Positions 25,180 through 34,592 of a stretch of DNA of 64,000 nt are shown in pieces. Origin of the DNA: Pelagovum sp. HNIBRBA483 (lineage in GTDB: Bacteria > Pseudomonadota > Alphaproteobacteria > Rhodobacterales > Rhodobacteraceae); contig NZ_CP162412.1 of the NCBI RefSeq assembly GCF_040931995.1, positions 372,001 to 436,000 of the forward strand, read 5' to 3'. The position numbers and the translations under genes were made by a program. Each line of letters begins with the position of its first letter. The first letter of the stretch is position 1. The notes under the pieces were generated by a model. The model searched no databases, was not told where the DNA came from, and worked only from the letters and a program-made list of their open reading frames with translations.

Positions 25180-26202
25180 TTAGCGTGGGCCTGTCAGCGC
25201 GATACGCAGCAGGGCACGCTCGACAAGCGCTTGTTGTGGCGCGCGCGATGCGGAGCGGAGTTGCAGATCGGTATCAATCAGCGTTTGTAATGCGCGCTCG
25301 GTGCTGCGGCGGCCCCAGCGCTCGGCTTGCCGGACCAGCTTGTCACGCCGCGGGCCGAAGAGCGGCGGGCGCATGCGCGACGCGCCGGCAGACGGGCCGC
25401 CGGGATCGGAGGCAAGGGTGTGCAATGTGCGGAAGAAGCGTGTTGCGCCGATGCACAGGGTCACAGGGGTGACGCCTTGCGCGTAGAGGCGGCTGAGGAC
25501 AGGCGCAATTTCCTGTTTGCGGGCCTCTGCGACCACGGAGAACAGATCATCGAGGTCAGCTTCCGTGGAGCGGGGTGCGGATTCGGCGACTTCGTCGGCG
25601 CTGAGAGGGGTGTCGTCGCCACGTTTGTAGAGAGCGACTTTCTCGAGCGTCTGGCGGAAATCACCCGGTTCCAGTGCGCGGGAGAGGGCGTTGAGCGCGT
25701 CAGTGGCGGCTGGAGAGACATTGCGAAGGCCGGCTTCTGCCAGCATCTGCTCGACTTCCTGCCGTGAGGGGGGATCATCGTAGATGCCTGCTGCATAGGC
25801 GGTGCGGTGGCTTTCGAAGGTTTTGCGCAGGGCGGACTTGGCATTGAGCTGGCCGGCCGTGGCGATGATCTGCGCGTCACCGGGTTTCCAGTCTGACAGG
25901 GCTGCGCTGAAGATCGGGGCGAGGCCGTCTGTCGCGCCTTCGACATGGACGGCGCGGGGGCCGGGAAAGAAGCCGACAGCTTTGACCGCATCCAGCAAAA
26001 GCGCGGGCTCTTTGCGCAAATCGCCGCCGTCGATGCGGCTGAGGCGCATTTCGGCTTCAGCATCAGGACCGACAAGCGCGGTAAGCACCTGCTTGCGGCG
26101 TTCGGCGACGCGCATGGCGTCGGCTCCGAAGATCAGAAGCCCTGTCGCCTCTGCATCGGGTTTGCGGAAATAGGCCGCCGCATCGCGGGTGGAAAGCTTC
26201 AT
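25180..26202 (-). CDS. holA: DNA polymerase III subunit delta
   Basis: Clamp-loader subunit that opens the beta clamp. The 340 residues match HolA of alphaproteobacteria: [16 protein letters not shown] opening, TGLLIFGADAMRVAERR in the first domain, LRKTFESH and the helical C-terminal collar domain (DDLFSVVAEARKQEIAPVLSRL, GATRFFRTLHTL). It is the last gene of the leuS-lptE-holA block, a conserved order in proteobacteria; the start overlaps the lptE stop by 4 bases. Confidence 0.93.
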   Translation of the reverse strand: MKLSTRDAAAYFRKPDAEATGLLIFGADAMRVAERRKQVLTALVGPDAEAEMRLSRIDGGDLRKEPALLLDAVKAVGFFPGPRAVHVEGATDGLAPIFSAALSDWKPGDAQIIATAGQLNAKSALRKTFESHRTAYAAGIYDDPPSRQEVEQMLAEAGLRNVSPAATDALNALSRALEPGDFRQTLEKVALYKRGDDTPLSADEVAESAPRSTEADLDDLFSVVAEARKQEIAPVLSRLYAQGVTPVTLCIGATRFFRTLHTLASDPGGPSAGASRMRPPLFGPRRDKLVRQAERWGRRSTERALQTLIDTDLQLRSASRAPQQALVERALLRIALTGPR

Positions 26203-26702
26203 GGCGCGACCGCTGCGGGATCGGCCAATAGGCGGGTGACAACGAGATCGGCCAAATTGATCATCAATCGTTCCGACGCATCGCGTTGGGCGGCGCGGGT
26301 GGCGACGGTTGTTCCGGTTGTCGAGTAGCTGGTGAAGTTGGTCACGGTGCCGGTGGAACGTGTGTTCCCACCGAGATCGGTGAGCGTATAGCTTGCAGAG
26401 CCGAGGAGATTGACCCGAGAGGGGGCGTTATCGCTGCCGATGCCGATGAGGCTTTCGCTCACATCGATAGAAACAGCGAGGCGAAAGCGCGTTTCTTCGG
26501 TTTGGCCGAGGCGCTCTTCGAAGCGGTTGCGTAAGTGAAAGCCCGAGGGTGTGTCGGGCATATCGTAAGCGATAGAGCCGCGCAGCGTGCTGGCGCTGCT
26601 GTCGGTGCCGTAGACCGGCGCGAAACCGCAGCCTGCCAAGACCGACAGCCCAAGCATAACGAGGCTGCGGCGCAACAGGCTGTGGGGGTTTCTAGATGAC
26701 AA
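26199..26702 (-). CDS. lptE: LPS-assembly lipoprotein LptE
   Basis: Outer-membrane lipoprotein that plugs and assists LptD during lipopolysaccharide insertion. It has 167 residues; the lipobox LAGC is near residue 22-25 after a hydrophobic segment, followed by GFAPVYG, which is typical of LptE. The translated start is TTG at 26702, just inside the leuS 3' end (11-base overlap); an internal ATG would leave too short a signal. The 3' end overlaps holA by 4 bases. Sequence conservation of LptE is low, so context and lipobox are the main support. Confidence 0.88.
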   Translation of the reverse strand: MSSRNPHSLLRRSLVMLGLSVLAGCGFAPVYGTDSSASTLRGSIAYDMPDTPSGFHLRNRFEERLGQTEETRFRLAVSIDVSESLIGIGSDNAPSRVNLLGSASYTLTDLGGNTRSTGTVTNFTSYSTTGTTVATRAAQRDASERLMINLADLVVTRLLADPAAVAP

Positions 26703-29220
26703 GGTTTACGATCCGACCGGGAACAACGATGACTTTTTTAGGTGTGGCACCATCAAGTGCACGTTGAACAGCCTCCAACGACAGGGCAAGCTTTTCAACC
26801 TCTTCTTTCGGCATATCCTTGGCGACGGTGATTTCCGCGCGGCGCTTGCCGTTCACCTGAACGGGCAAGGTGACGGTGTCTTCAACCAGCATCGCCGGAT
26901 CAGCCACGGGCCAAGGGGCTGTGGCGACGAGGCCTTCCCCGCCCAGAAGCGCCCAAAGCTCCTCGGAGAGGTGCGGCGTCATTGGTGACATCAGCTGTGC
27001 CAGAGTGCGGGCGGCGGCTTTCTTGGCCGCGCCGCCTGCCTTGGATTTGGCCAACATGTTGGTGAAGGCGTAGAGCTTGGCGATGGCGGCGTTGAAGCCG
27101 AAGCTCTCGACGCCTTTGGTCACATCGTCGATTGCCTTGTGCATGGCGCGAAAGAGATCCTGATCGCCGTCACCGCTGGCATCGTCCATCGTGGCGATGT
27201 CATTGGCGATGCGCCAGACGCGGGCGAGGTGCTTGGCCGTTGCCTCGGCGCCGGAGGCTGTCCATTCCACGTCGCGCTCGGGCGGACTGTCGGAGAGGAC
27301 GAACCAGCGGGCGGTATCGGCGCCGAATTCGGCGATGATGTTCACCGGATCGACGACGTTTTTCTTGGACTTCGACATCTTGGCCGAGGGGATGATCTCG
27401 ACTTCGGTGCCGTTGGCGAGTTTGCCGTCAGTCACTTCTTCTGGGAGGTGGTAGACGGGGCGACCGCTGGCGTCGCGGGTCTGGTAGATCTCATGTGTGA
27501 CCATGCCTTGGGTGAAGAGCGCATCGAAAGGCTCGATGGCTTTTTCTGGCAGGTGGCCGCAGATCTCCATCGCGCGGGCGAAGAAGCGTGAATAGAGCAG
27601 GTGCAGGATCGCGTGTTCGATACCGCCGATATACTGATCGACGTTCATCCAGTATTCGGCCTCTTCCGCGACCGTTGGGGTGGTGGCGCGTGGCGCGGTG
27701 AAGCGGGCATAATACCACGAGGAATCGACGAAAGTATCCATCGTATCGGTTTCGCGGCGGGCTGGTTTGCCACAAGACGGGCAGGCGCAATCGCGCCATG
27801 TGGGGTGGCGATCCAGCGGGTTGCCGGGGATATCGAAGCTCACATCATCGGGCAGGGCGATGGGGAGGTTCTCTTTCTTCTCCGGTACCACGCCGCAGCT
27901 TTCGCAATGCACAACGGGGATCGGGCAGCCCCAGTAGCGCTGGCGGGAGAGGCCCCAATCGCGCAGGCGGAATTTGGTGACGCCGGTGCCTACGCCGTTG
28001 GCCTCGCAATGGTCGATGGCGGCATTGACGGCTTGTTCGCCGGTTTGCTGGCTGTCCCCTGCGAAGCCGCGAACATAGTGCACTTTTTCCGCCTTTGTCG
28101 GGACGTAGGCTTCGCTCAGTTCGGCATCGGTGCCGTCTGCTGAGAAGACAGGGATGATCGGCAGGTCATATTTGGTTGCGAAGTCGAAGTCGCGCTGATC
28201 ATGGGCGGGGCAGCCAAAGATGGCGCCGGTGCCGTAATCCATCAGGATGAAATTGGCGATGTAGACGGGCAGCTCCCAGCTATCATCAAACGGATGCTTG
28301 CAGGTCAGGCCGGTGTCGAAGCCGAGCTTTTCGGCCTTTTCCAATGCTTCTTCGGTGGTGCCGCCTTTGCGCGCTTTGGCGCAGAATTCGGCAACATCCG
28401 CGCGTTGTGCTTCAAGCTCTTTTGCCAGCGGATGATCGGGGGAAATACCAACAAAGCTCGCGCCCATGAGCGTATCAGGGCGGGTGGTGTAAACCTCGAT
28501 CTCGCCGCCATCGGTACGGGAGAAGCTGAACTGAAGGCCACGGGATTTGCCGATCCAGTTGGCCTGCATCAGCTTCACTTTGGCGGGCCAGTTATCCAGC
28601 CCGTCGATGGCGGAGAGCAGCTCCTCGGAGAAATCGGAGATTTTGAAGAACCATTGGGTGAGTTCGCGGCGCTCCACATCGGCACCGGAGCGCCAGCCTT
28701 TGCCGTCGATCACCTGCTCGTTGGCGAGAACGGTCATATCGACCGGATCCCAGTTCACCACGGCGTTTTTGCGGTAGACGAGGCCTTTGTCGAGGAAGTC
28801 GATGAAAAGCGCTTGCTGCTGGCCGTAGTATTCGGGGTCGCAGGTGGCGAATTCGCGGGTCCAGTCGAGCGACCAGCCCATCGGTTTCATCTGGGCTTTC
28901 ATGTCTTCGATGTTCTGGTAGGTCCAGTCTTTCGGGTGGCCGCCGGAGGCCATCGCCGCGTTTTCGGCGGGCATACCGAAGGCGTCCCAGCCCATCGGGT
29001 GCAGCACATTATGGCCTATCGCCAGTTTATAACGCGCGATGACGTCGCCCATTGTGTAGTTGCGCACATGGCCCATGTGGATGCGGCCCGAAGGGTAGGG
29101 GAACATCTCGAGCACATAGTATTTGGGCTTGTCGGCGGTGCGGGTGGCGCGGAAGACACCGGCCTCTTCCCAAGCGGCTTGCCATTTTGCTTCGATCTCG
29201 TTGGCGGCGTAACGGGACAT
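26692..29220 (-). CDS. leuS: Leucyl-tRNA synthetase
   Basis: Class I synthetase, 842 residues. The ATG at 29220 has AAGGA upstream. The HIGH-type motif HMGH is at residues 48-51 in [16 protein letters not shown], the KMSKS motif is near 613-617, and the CP1 editing domain contains [12 protein letters not shown] and the conserved acidic [25 protein letters not shown] and [11 protein letters not shown] provide cysteine pairs of a zinc-type insertion. It leads the leuS-lptE-holA operon. A long open frame on the opposite strand (28201-29313) is a codon-bias shadow. Confidence 0.98.
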   Translation of the reverse strand: MSRYAANEIEAKWQAAWEEAGVFRATRTADKPKYYVLEMFPYPSGRIHMGHVRNYTMGDVIARYKLAIGHNVLHPMGWDAFGMPAENAAMASGGHPKDWTYQNIEDMKAQMKPMGWSLDWTREFATCDPEYYGQQQALFIDFLDKGLVYRKNAVVNWDPVDMTVLANEQVIDGKGWRSGADVERRELTQWFFKISDFSEELLSAIDGLDNWPAKVKLMQANWIGKSRGLQFSFSRTDGGEIEVYTTRPDTLMGASFVGISPDHPLAKELEAQRADVAEFCAKARKGGTTEEALEKAEKLGFDTGLTCKHPFDDSWELPVYIANFILMDYGTGAIFGCPAHDQRDFDFATKYDLPIIPVFSADGTDAELSEAYVPTKAEKVHYVRGFAGDSQQTGEQAVNAAIDHCEANGVGTGVTKFRLRDWGLSRQRYWGCPIPVVHCESCGVVPEKKENLPIALPDDVSFDIPGNPLDRHPTWRDCACPSCGKPARRETDTMDTFVDSSWYYARFTAPRATTPTVAEEAEYWMNVDQYIGGIEHAILHLLYSRFFARAMEICGHLPEKAIEPFDALFTQGMVTHEIYQTRDASGRPVYHLPEEVTDGKLANGTEVEIIPSAKMSKSKKNVVDPVNIIAEFGADTARWFVLSDSPPERDVEWTASGAEATAKHLARVWRIANDIATMDDASGDGDQDLFRAMHKAIDDVTKGVESFGFNAAIAKLYAFTNMLAKSKAGGAAKKAAARTLAQLMSPMTPHLSEELWALLGGEGLVATAPWPVADPAMLVEDTVTLPVQVNGKRRAEITVAKDMPKEEVEKLALSLEAVQRALDGATPKKVIVVPGRIVNLVI

Positions 29221-29307
29221 TCTTATTTCCTTGCGCAATCGGACAGAGGGCAGGCGCCGCACGGTGGCGTTGCCCGGGGCGGGTTTAGACCGTTTGTGGC
29301 CGGGAAT

Positions 29308-29766
29308 CTATAGGCCGCGATCGGCAATCCGCAGTTGGCGCGCGCGATCGAGGATGGCATCTTCGACGGCTTTGCGGGTTGCTTCGCTGGCGGAGCCGTT
29401 ACGGGTGGAAAGGGAGACGGAGAGAACGCGGGCTTCGAGTGCGCCGTCAGAGATCACGACAGTCGCGCGGTAGGCGCGGTTGCCGCCCGGGGGTGTGCCA
29501 TAGCCAAATTCGATGACGCCGGTGAAGGGATCGGCGCTCTCGACTGGCAGGAAGTTCAGGACATCGAGCGCGGCGAACCAGAGGTACTTATTGACCGAGG
29601 TTTCTTCGGCGGCGCTATCAGCAGTTGCTGGGCTTGTAACGGGTTCACCACGAGAGAATGGGTTAAGATTGGACAGGGTGTAGCCAATGCCGCCGGAACA
29701 GCCCGCGAGCACGAGGCTGGCCGCAAATAGGGCTGCGAGGCGGGTTTTAGATGTGGTGTTTGTCAT
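29308..29766 (-). CDS. DUF3576 lipoprotein
   Basis: A 152-residue predicted lipoprotein: MTNTTSKTRLAALFAASLVLAGCSGG has an LAGC lipobox, with a GGGGG ribosome site before the ATG. The rest (NKYLWFAALDVLNFLPVESADP, FGYGTPPGGNRAYRATVVISD and REARQLRIAD-like end ILDRARQLRIADRGL) matches the DUF3576 family of alphaproteobacteria. Function is unknown; it is 87 bases upstream of leuS on the same strand and may be co-transcribed with it. Confidence 0.88.
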   Translation of the reverse strand: MTNTTSKTRLAALFAASLVLAGCSGGIGYTLSNLNPFSRGEPVTSPATADSAAEETSVNKYLWFAALDVLNFLPVESADPFTGVIEFGYGTPPGGNRAYRATVVISDGALEARVLSVSLSTRNGSASEATRKAVEDAILDRARQLRIADRGL

Positions 29767-29856
29767 GGCCTGTCCCCCCTGATGACATGATGCGGTCAGG
29801 TGTAGCGAAGCCGTGATTGGGGGGCAAGTTTCCTGCGCTGTTGTTTGACAGGCGTA

Positions 29857-29888
29857 CAAAAAGAAAGAGCGGCGCCGAAGCGCCGCTC
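29857..29888 (-). terminator. Intrinsic terminator after the porin gene
   Basis: On the minus strand, a 9-bp stem GAGCGGCGC / GCGCCGCTC with a four-base loop is followed by TTTCTTTTTG. It lies 26 bases after the porin stop. Confidence 0.92.
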
Positions 29889-29913
29889 AAACTTAAGCTA
29901 CTTTCAGGTTCGA

Positions 29914-30909
29914 TTAGAACGTGAAGGTAACTGCAACTTCGGTGCCTGTGCCGTAGTCGGCAGCGCCGGAGTCGGTGCCGTCGAGTGCAGCGCCGGTGTT
30001 GTTGAAGGAACCGCGGACGGATGCACCGCTGCCGAGATCGTACTCAACACCAACGTAGTAGGTGGAAGCGTTAGCGAACGCACCAGCGTAAGCAACGAGA
30101 CCGCCGCCGAGGTCGTAGGAACCTTCAACGTCGAAGTCGGTGCCGTCGTAGGAGGTCAGAACCTCAAGAGCGCCAGCTGCATAGTCAGCGGAGATGGTGT
30201 ATGCGCCGCCGTTTGCGTAGGTGAAGCCCAGAGTGAACGGAGCCATTGCGTAGGTTGCGCCGACTTCCCAAGCGTTGGTGTCGCCGGTGGATGCAGTCAG
30301 GTCGATGCCGCCAACGGTGGTGCCAGCAGAAACACCCCAGCTGGAGCCGGAAGCGAAGTTAGCCGTTACGTCGAGGCCAGCTGCTGCGCCGGAAACGTTT
30401 ACGCCCCAAGCGTTGGTGTCGTTAACGTAGCCAACAGCAACGTCGAAGCCGCTCATTGCGGTCGAAACGCCAACCTGCAGGTTGGTGCCGTCGCCGTTCA
30501 TGGACGCGCCGAGAGTGAAGCCGGACATGGTCACGGAGCCAGCGATTTCAGCTGCTTCTGCGTCGGTGTGGACGCCAGCAACTTCGGTCTGACCGGTGAT
30601 TGCGTCAGCAAGATATGCAGCTTCGCCGAGGCCTGTGCCGAAAGTGATGCTTGCGGAGTCGGTTGCCAGCGTGATGTCGCCGGTTGCAACGCCGGTGTCG
30701 TCGAGCGTTACGGAAGCAGTGGCGGTGATGCCATTGTTCAGCATTGCGGACGCGGAAGCGGTCAGCTCAGTGGTGGTTGCCAGAGCGCCAGCGTCGGTGT
30801 TGTACGTGGCGGTTGCTTCACCTGCCCAAGAGATGGTGCTGTGGCCAGCGGCGGAAGCGGCGCCGGCGAAAGCTACGACAGATGCCGAAGCGAGAAGGAT
30901 GCTTTTCAT
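29914..30909 (-). CDS. Outer-membrane porin
   Basis: A 331-residue porin of the rhodobacterial type: signal peptide MKSILLASASVVAFAGAASA with cleavage before AGHSTISWAG, then an acidic, Gly/Ala-rich chain of alternating strands ending in the C-terminal phenylalanine (VAVTFTF) needed for BAM recognition. Codon choice is unusually uniform (for example GCT, GTT, ACC, AAC, GGT in runs), typical of a very highly expressed gene. It has its own terminator and a 233-base upstream spacer with a leader hairpin. Upstream in-frame residues beyond the ATG at 30909 are not real. Confidence 0.93.
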   Translation of the reverse strand: MKSILLASASVVAFAGAASAAGHSTISWAGEATATYNTDAGALATTTELTASASAMLNNGITATASVTLDDTGVATGDITLATDSASITFGTGLGEAAYLADAITGQTEVAGVHTDAEAAEIAGSVTMSGFTLGASMNGDGTNLQVGVSTAMSGFDVAVGYVNDTNAWGVNVSGAAAGLDVTANFASGSSWGVSAGTTVGGIDLTASTGDTNAWEVGATYAMAPFTLGFTYANGGAYTISADYAAGALEVLTSYDGTDFDVEGSYDLGGGLVAYAGAFANASTYYVGVEYDLGSGASVRGSFNNTGAALDGTDSGAADYGTGTEVAVTFTF

Positions 30910-30928
30910 GGTTTTTTCCCTCGTGTTT

Positions 30929-30944
30929 GCATTCCCGAGAATGC
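30929..30944 (-). promoter_or_regulatory. Leader stem-loop of the porin mRNA
   Basis: GCATTC / GAATGC, a 6-bp inverted repeat with a 4-base loop, lies about 20 bases before the porin ATG. It would form a hairpin close to the ribosome site (GAGGGA) and could affect mRNA stability or be a small-RNA target. Confidence 0.4.
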
Positions 30945-31142
30945 CAGTTGGACTAGCATTGAGCATGTCTTTGCTACTTAACCTCCGAACACTCAAGCAA
31001 TTTGGCCTCCATTTTTTTGACTGCGCCAAAAATGATGCATGAAGGTCACACCGTGGGACAGTGGTTTGGGCGGTGACAAAGGCACGTTCACCAACTATTT
31101 GGGGGCGATAAGCGAAAATACCCCTGAAAACAGGAGCCTGAC

Positions 31143-31805
31143 ATGTCCTTAAAAGAAATACGCGCTCGCGTTCAGGTTGCCGCGGAAGCGCATGGACGAC
31201 GCGCGGAAAGTGTAACCTTGATCGCGGTCTCCAAGGTGCAGCCCAATGCGCGGGTCGAGGCGATTCTGGAAGAAGGGCATCGGGTGTTCGGCGAGAACAA
31301 GGTGCAGGAGGCGGCAGGGAAGTGGCCGGATTTCCGTGAGCGTTATGAGGGGATCGAACTGCATTTGATCGGTCCTTTGCAAACGAACAAGGCCCGCCAA
31401 GCGATGGGATTGGCGCAGGCGATCCATTCATTGGACCGCCCAAAGTTGGCGAACACGATTGCCCGTTTGGCGCAGGAGCTGGGCGCGTGCCCTGACCTTT
31501 TCATACAGGTGAATACAGGCGAGGAACCGCAGAAGGCAGGGATTCCGCCATTGGAACTGGACGATTTCGTGGCGGAGTGCCGCAAGATGGATTTGCCAGT
31601 GAAAGGGCTGATGTGCATTCCGCCGGTGAATGAGGAGGCGTCGCTGCACTTCGCGCTGCTCGCAAAGATGGCCGCGCGAAACGGGCTTGATGGCTTGTCG
31701 ATGGGGATGAGCGACGATTTCGAGAAAGCGATTTCGTTCGGGGCGACCCATGTGCGGGTCGGCTCGGCCATTTTTGGTGCGCGGGATTATAGCGCCGCTG
31801 GCTAG
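31143..31805 (+). CDS. YggS/PLPBP family pyridoxal-phosphate-binding protein
   Basis: PLP homeostasis protein, 220 residues, single alanine-racemase-like barrel. Lys31 in LIAVSKVQP binds [43 protein letters not shown] and [27 protein letters not shown] are the classic family blocks. The ribosome site is AGGAG. It is divergent from the porin and converges with ribA, overlapping its 3' end by 4 bases. Confidence 0.95.
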   Translation: MSLKEIRARVQVAAEAHGRRAESVTLIAVSKVQPNARVEAILEEGHRVFGENKVQEAAGKWPDFRERYEGIELHLIGPLQTNKARQAMGLAQAIHSLDRPKLANTIARLAQELGACPDLFIQVNTGEEPQKAGIPPLELDDFVAECRKMDLPVKGLMCIPPVNEEASLHFALLAKMAARNGLDGLSMGMSDDFEKAISFGATHVRVGSAIFGARDYSAAG

Positions 31806-32887
31806 AGCAGGTGGCCCGACTTTTTCGCCTTGGTCGCAAGGTAGTGGTGGTTGAAGCGGTTCTCGCCAACCTTCAAAGGTACCCGTTCAACGACTTCAAT
31901 GCCGGTTTCATGCATGCGCGTGACTTTGGCGGGATTGTTCGTCAGCAGCCGGACTGCTGAAAAGCCCATCCGCTTCAGGATTTCAGAACCGATCCGGAAA
32001 TCGCGCTCGTCGTCTTCAAAGCCGAGGCGGTGGTTTGCCTCGACCGTATCGAAGCCCTGATCCTGAAGTGAATAGGCGCGCATTTTGTTGGCAAGGCCGA
32101 TGCCGCGCCCTTCCTGATTCAGATACAGAAGAACACCAGACCCTGCGCTGCCCATTTGGGCAAGCGCACCGCGGAGCTGCGGGCCGCAATCGCACTTGAG
32201 ACTGCCGAGCAGATCGCCGGTGAAGCAGGCCGAGTGGAGGCGTGCGAGCACTGGCGCGCCACGGTCGGGGCGGCCGATTTCGATGGCATAATGCTCCTCT
32301 GCGCCATCTTCGGGGCGGAAGATATGCAGGCGGCCTGCTTCGGAGACGTCGAGCGGCAAGCGGGCGGAGATGATCGGGTTGAGTGGCGCGAGGTCTTGGG
32401 TCAGCGCGGTTGCGGCATCTGCTATGGTGAGCTGGTTCTCCTCCGCGAAGCGTGCGGGGTCGACAAGCGGCATGACCACAGCCGCGGGCAACAGCCGCGC
32501 GGCTTTGGCAAGGGCGATGGCAGCACGGTGCAGATAGGTGTCGCCATCGCGCATAGTCGCAAGCGGGCCTTTCATCGGTGATTGCAGATCGTCAGCGGGA
32601 TCAGCGATGGAACGTACCCAGTGCAGGGAAGCGTCCGGGGGCAGCTTGAGGCGGGCAATGTCGCCGTCGTAGGCGCGTGCCTTCAGGGTTTCGGCGCGGC
32701 GGGCGGTAATCGTGAGCGCGGCGTCGCCATGCATCGCAAGAAGTGCGGCCAATCGCGCGGCGGTGAGCGTTTCAGCCGCGAGTACCAGAGCGCCTTTGGC
32801 ACCTGACATCAGAACAACGGGCACGCCCATGCGCAGATCCGCGCGGGCGCGGGCGAGGCTTTCGGTGCTGTCAGGGGCGAAGCTCAT
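31802..32887 (-). CDS. ribA: GTP cyclohydrolase II with N-terminal extension
   Basis: First committed step of riboflavin synthesis from GTP. The C-terminal ~200 residues are the enzyme: [22 protein letters not shown] contains the zinc cysteines (C-x10-C-x-C), [16 protein letters not shown] is the catalytic signature, and [12 protein letters not shown] follows. The N-terminal ~150 residues resemble a degenerate DHBP synthase (RibB-like) domain without its usual active-site cluster, as in other Rhodobacterales. The start at 32887 (361 residues; [19 protein letters not shown]) is preferred; an in-frame extension to 32959 is possible. Confidence 0.92.
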   Translation of the reverse strand: MSFAPDSTESLARARADLRMGVPVVLMSGAKGALVLAAETLTAARLAALLAMHGDAALTITARRAETLKARAYDGDIARLKLPPDASLHWVRSIADPADDLQSPMKGPLATMRDGDTYLHRAAIALAKAARLLPAAVVMPLVDPARFAEENQLTIADAATALTQDLAPLNPIISARLPLDVSEAGRLHIFRPEDGAEEHYAIEIGRPDRGAPVLARLHSACFTGDLLGSLKCDCGPQLRGALAQMGSAGSGVLLYLNQEGRGIGLANKMRAYSLQDQGFDTVEANHRLGFEDDERDFRIGSEILKRMGFSAVRLLTNNPAKVTRMHETGIEVVERVPLKVGENRFNHHYLATKAKKSGHLL

Positions 32888-32944
32888 TATGGGGCTCGGA
32901 TGCTGTTTCAGGCTGTCAGATAATGCCATCTGCACCCAAAGTGA

Positions 32945-32987
32945 AACATTTCCCGTCAAATTGACACGAGCGCGTGAGAGAAATGTT
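32945..32987. promoter_or_regulatory. Inverted repeat flanking a consensus -35 between ribA and the response regulator
   Basis: AACATTTC (32945-32952) and GAAATGTT (32980-32987) are a perfect 8-bp inverted pair 27 bases apart. Between them is TTGACA (32961-32966), a consensus -35 for the + strand regulator gene. This could be an operator of either divergent gene. Confidence 0.4.
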
Positions 32988-33046
32988 GCAGTCCTTGCCT
33001 ATTCGCCTCCTGCGCCCACATCATGCTGAGGAAGAGGATGGAGATC

Positions 33047-33733
33047 ATGGGACAACTTAAAAGAATCCTTTTGGTGGATGATGACGAGGATCTGCGCGAG
33101 GCGCTGGGCGAACAGCTCGTGCTGACCGAGGACTTCGATGTGTTCGAGGCTGGAGATGGTTCTGAAGCGCTCGCGCGGGTCAAAGAAGGGCTGTACGATC
33201 TGGTCATTCTGGACGTTGGGTTGCCGGATACAGACGGCCGCGAACTTTGCCGCCTGATGCGCAAGCAGGGCGTGAAAAGCCCGATCCTGATGCTGACGGG
33301 GCAGGACTCTGACAGCGACACGATCTTGGGTCTGGATGCGGGCGCGAATGATTATGTGGCGAAGCCATTCAAGTTTCCGGTGCTGTTGGCGCGTATTCGG
33401 GCGCAGCTGCGGACGCATGAGCAATCCGAGGATGCGGTGTTCCAGCTGGGGCCATATACGTTCAAGCCTGCGCATAAGGTGCTGCTGACGGAGGATGATC
33501 GCAAGATCAGGCTCACCGAGAAGGAAACGAATATCCTCAAGTTCCTTTACCGCTCGTCGGAAGGGGTGGTGGCGCGGGATGTGCTGTTGCACGAGGTCTG
33601 GGGATACAATGCGGGTGTCACCACGCACACGCTTGAAACCCATATCTATCGGCTGCGGCAGAAGATTGAGCCTGACCCGTCGAATGCGCAAATTTTGCTG
33701 ACCGAAAGCGGCGGCTACAAGCTTGCGTCGTGA
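33047..33733 (+). CDS. OmpR-family response regulator (CenR-like)
   Basis: A 228-residue two-component regulator: receiver domain with acidic pocket DDDE (11-14), phosphoacceptor Asp56 in DLVILDVGLPD, Thr in LMLTGQ and Lys near 108 in YVAKPFKFP; then a winged-helix domain from about 125 (FKPAHKVLL, LTEKETNILKFLYRS, HEVWGYNAGVTTHTLETHIYRLRQKI, TESGGYKLAS). By eye the receiver resembles CenR of Caulobacter/Rhodobacter, an essential envelope regulator, but this is uncertain. No histidine kinase gene adjoins. Start choice among three close in-frame ATGs is uncertain. Its stop overlaps an FNR-like box that controls the next transcript. Confidence 0.9.
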   Translation: MGQLKRILLVDDDEDLREALGEQLVLTEDFDVFEAGDGSEALARVKEGLYDLVILDVGLPDTDGRELCRLMRKQGVKSPILMLTGQDSDSDTILGLDAGANDYVAKPFKFPVLLARIRAQLRTHEQSEDAVFQLGPYTFKPAHKVLLTEDDRKIRLTEKETNILKFLYRSSEGVVARDVLLHEVWGYNAGVTTHTLETHIYRLRQKIEPDPSNAQILLTESGGYKLAS

Positions 33734-33771
33734 CATAAATCAAATTGGCACAGTGTTTGCTGTGTTATGAA
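33730..33771 (+). promoter_or_regulatory. FNR-like box, sigma-54-type element and -10 of a short transcript
   Basis: GTGACATAAATCAA (33730-33743) fits the FnrL/FNR consensus TTGAY-N4-RTCAA at 9 of 10 positions. Its centre is 41.5 bases before an expected start at 33778, with TATGAA (33766-33771) at the right place for a -10: the geometry of a class II FNR promoter. Overlapping it, TGGCACAGTGTTTGCT (33746-33761) is a perfect sigma-54 -24/-12 motif (TGGCAC-N5-TTGC). Only one of the two need be real. Confidence 0.55.
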
Positions 33772-33777
33772 ACCCGA

Positions 33778-33850
33778 GAGACCCCTTGATGGCGGGGTAA
33801 TGCCATCACCTCCCTGTTGGACTGCCCGGGCTTAGGCCCGGGCTTTTTTT
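33778..33850 (+). ncRNA. Candidate small RNA of about 73 nt ending at an intrinsic terminator
   Basis: A predicted transcript from near 33778 to the terminator at 33850 has no good open frame. Its 5' part can form either ACCCC:GGGGT (33781-33785 / 33794-33798) or GATGGC:GCCATC (33788-33793 / 33802-33807), mutually exclusive. It then exposes CACCTCCCTG, complementary to a Shine-Dalgarno sequence, before the terminator stem. This is the build of a trans-acting RNA. It could instead be a terminated leader of the following DUF924 gene. Confidence 0.5.
33824..33850 (+). terminator. Intrinsic terminator of the candidate small RNA
   Basis: Stem GCCCGGGC / GCCCGGGC (palindromic arms) with a TTAG loop is followed by seven T residues. 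It lies between the response regulator and the DUF924 gene. Confidence 0.93.
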
Positions 33851-33880
33851 GTGCTAAGTTGTCCGTATGGGGGATTAGGG

Positions 33881-34537
33881 ATGCATGCGGAATTCAGGCA
33901 GGAAGAGGTTCTGGAGCTTTGGTTCCCCGATAGCGGGCATCAGGCGACCAACGAGAGCCATGCTGCTTTTTGGCAGGAGCGGATGCAGGGTGGGATGGAT
34001 GCGCGGATTTGTGAGCGGTTTGCGGATGTGACGCTTGCCGCTGCGCGGGGCGGTTTGGATCATTGGGCGGAAAACCACTATGGGCGGTTGGCGCTGATTT
34101 TGGTGCTTGACCAGTTTTCGCGCTCATTGTGGCGGGATAGGTCGGAAGCTTTTGGGCAGGATATCAAAGCGACGCGCTTGGCACTTGAGGGGATCGAGAA
34201 CGGTCACTATGCCGCGCTCAAGAATGCGTGGGAGAAGCAGTTCTATCTGATTGCGATTTTGCATTGCGAGGGACCGGATCATCTGGCTCGTTCCGAGCGG
34301 GCCGTGGCGATGAATGAAGAACTTGTGGAGAAAGATGCGCTGCCGCATCTCGACCGTTACAAGGAACTGGCGGTGGCGCAGAGCAAGCGTATGCGGGATG
34401 TAATTGCGCGCTTCGGGCGGCATTCGCACCGCAATCCGATCCTTGGCCGCGTGTCGACCCCCGAGGAAGAGGATTACATCGCTGGGGGCGACTTTCCACA
34501 TGTGCAAAAAGGTGCACCAGCGCGCGACAGTGCTTGA
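33881..34537 (+). CDS. DUF924 family protein
   Basis: A 218-residue, largely helical protein of unknown function. LELWFPDSG at the start and LALILVLDQFSRSLWRDRSEAFGQD (the DQFPRN-like centre) are the family hallmarks, along with HCEGPDHLARSERAV and the C-terminal HRNPILGRVSTPEEEDYI. The ATG at 33881 has GGGGGA upstream; a GTG thirty bases earlier is less likely. It lies immediately behind the terminator of the candidate small RNA, so its promoter is not obvious. Confidence 0.9.
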   Translation: MHAEFRQEEVLELWFPDSGHQATNESHAAFWQERMQGGMDARICERFADVTLAAARGGLDHWAENHYGRLALILVLDQFSRSLWRDRSEAFGQDIKATRLALEGIENGHYAALKNAWEKQFYLIAILHCEGPDHLARSERAVAMNEELVEKDALPHLDRYKELAVAQSKRMRDVIARFGRHSHRNPILGRVSTPEEEDYIAGGDFPHVQKGAPARDSA

Positions 34538-34592
34538 GGCTGGAGGGGTGGGGCGATAGGGTCCGTCGAACATAAAATTCGCCGGAGCTGCC

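Noticed and set aside
28201-29313. 370-codon open frame antisense to leuS
   Set aside because: Leucyl-tRNA synthetase on the other strand is certain; the antisense frame is His/Gly-rich shadow.
29845-30981. 378-codon open frame antisense to the porin gene
   Set aside because: It mirrors the porin's extreme codon bias, is Cys/Gly/Val-rich with no domain, and lacks a plausible start context. The porin on the other strand has signal peptide, terminator and C-terminal Phe.
33851-33880. GTG start 30 bases upstream for DUF924
   Set aside because: It begins directly after the T-tract of the terminator and has no ribosome site; ATG 33881 has GGGGGA and a family-like N terminus.
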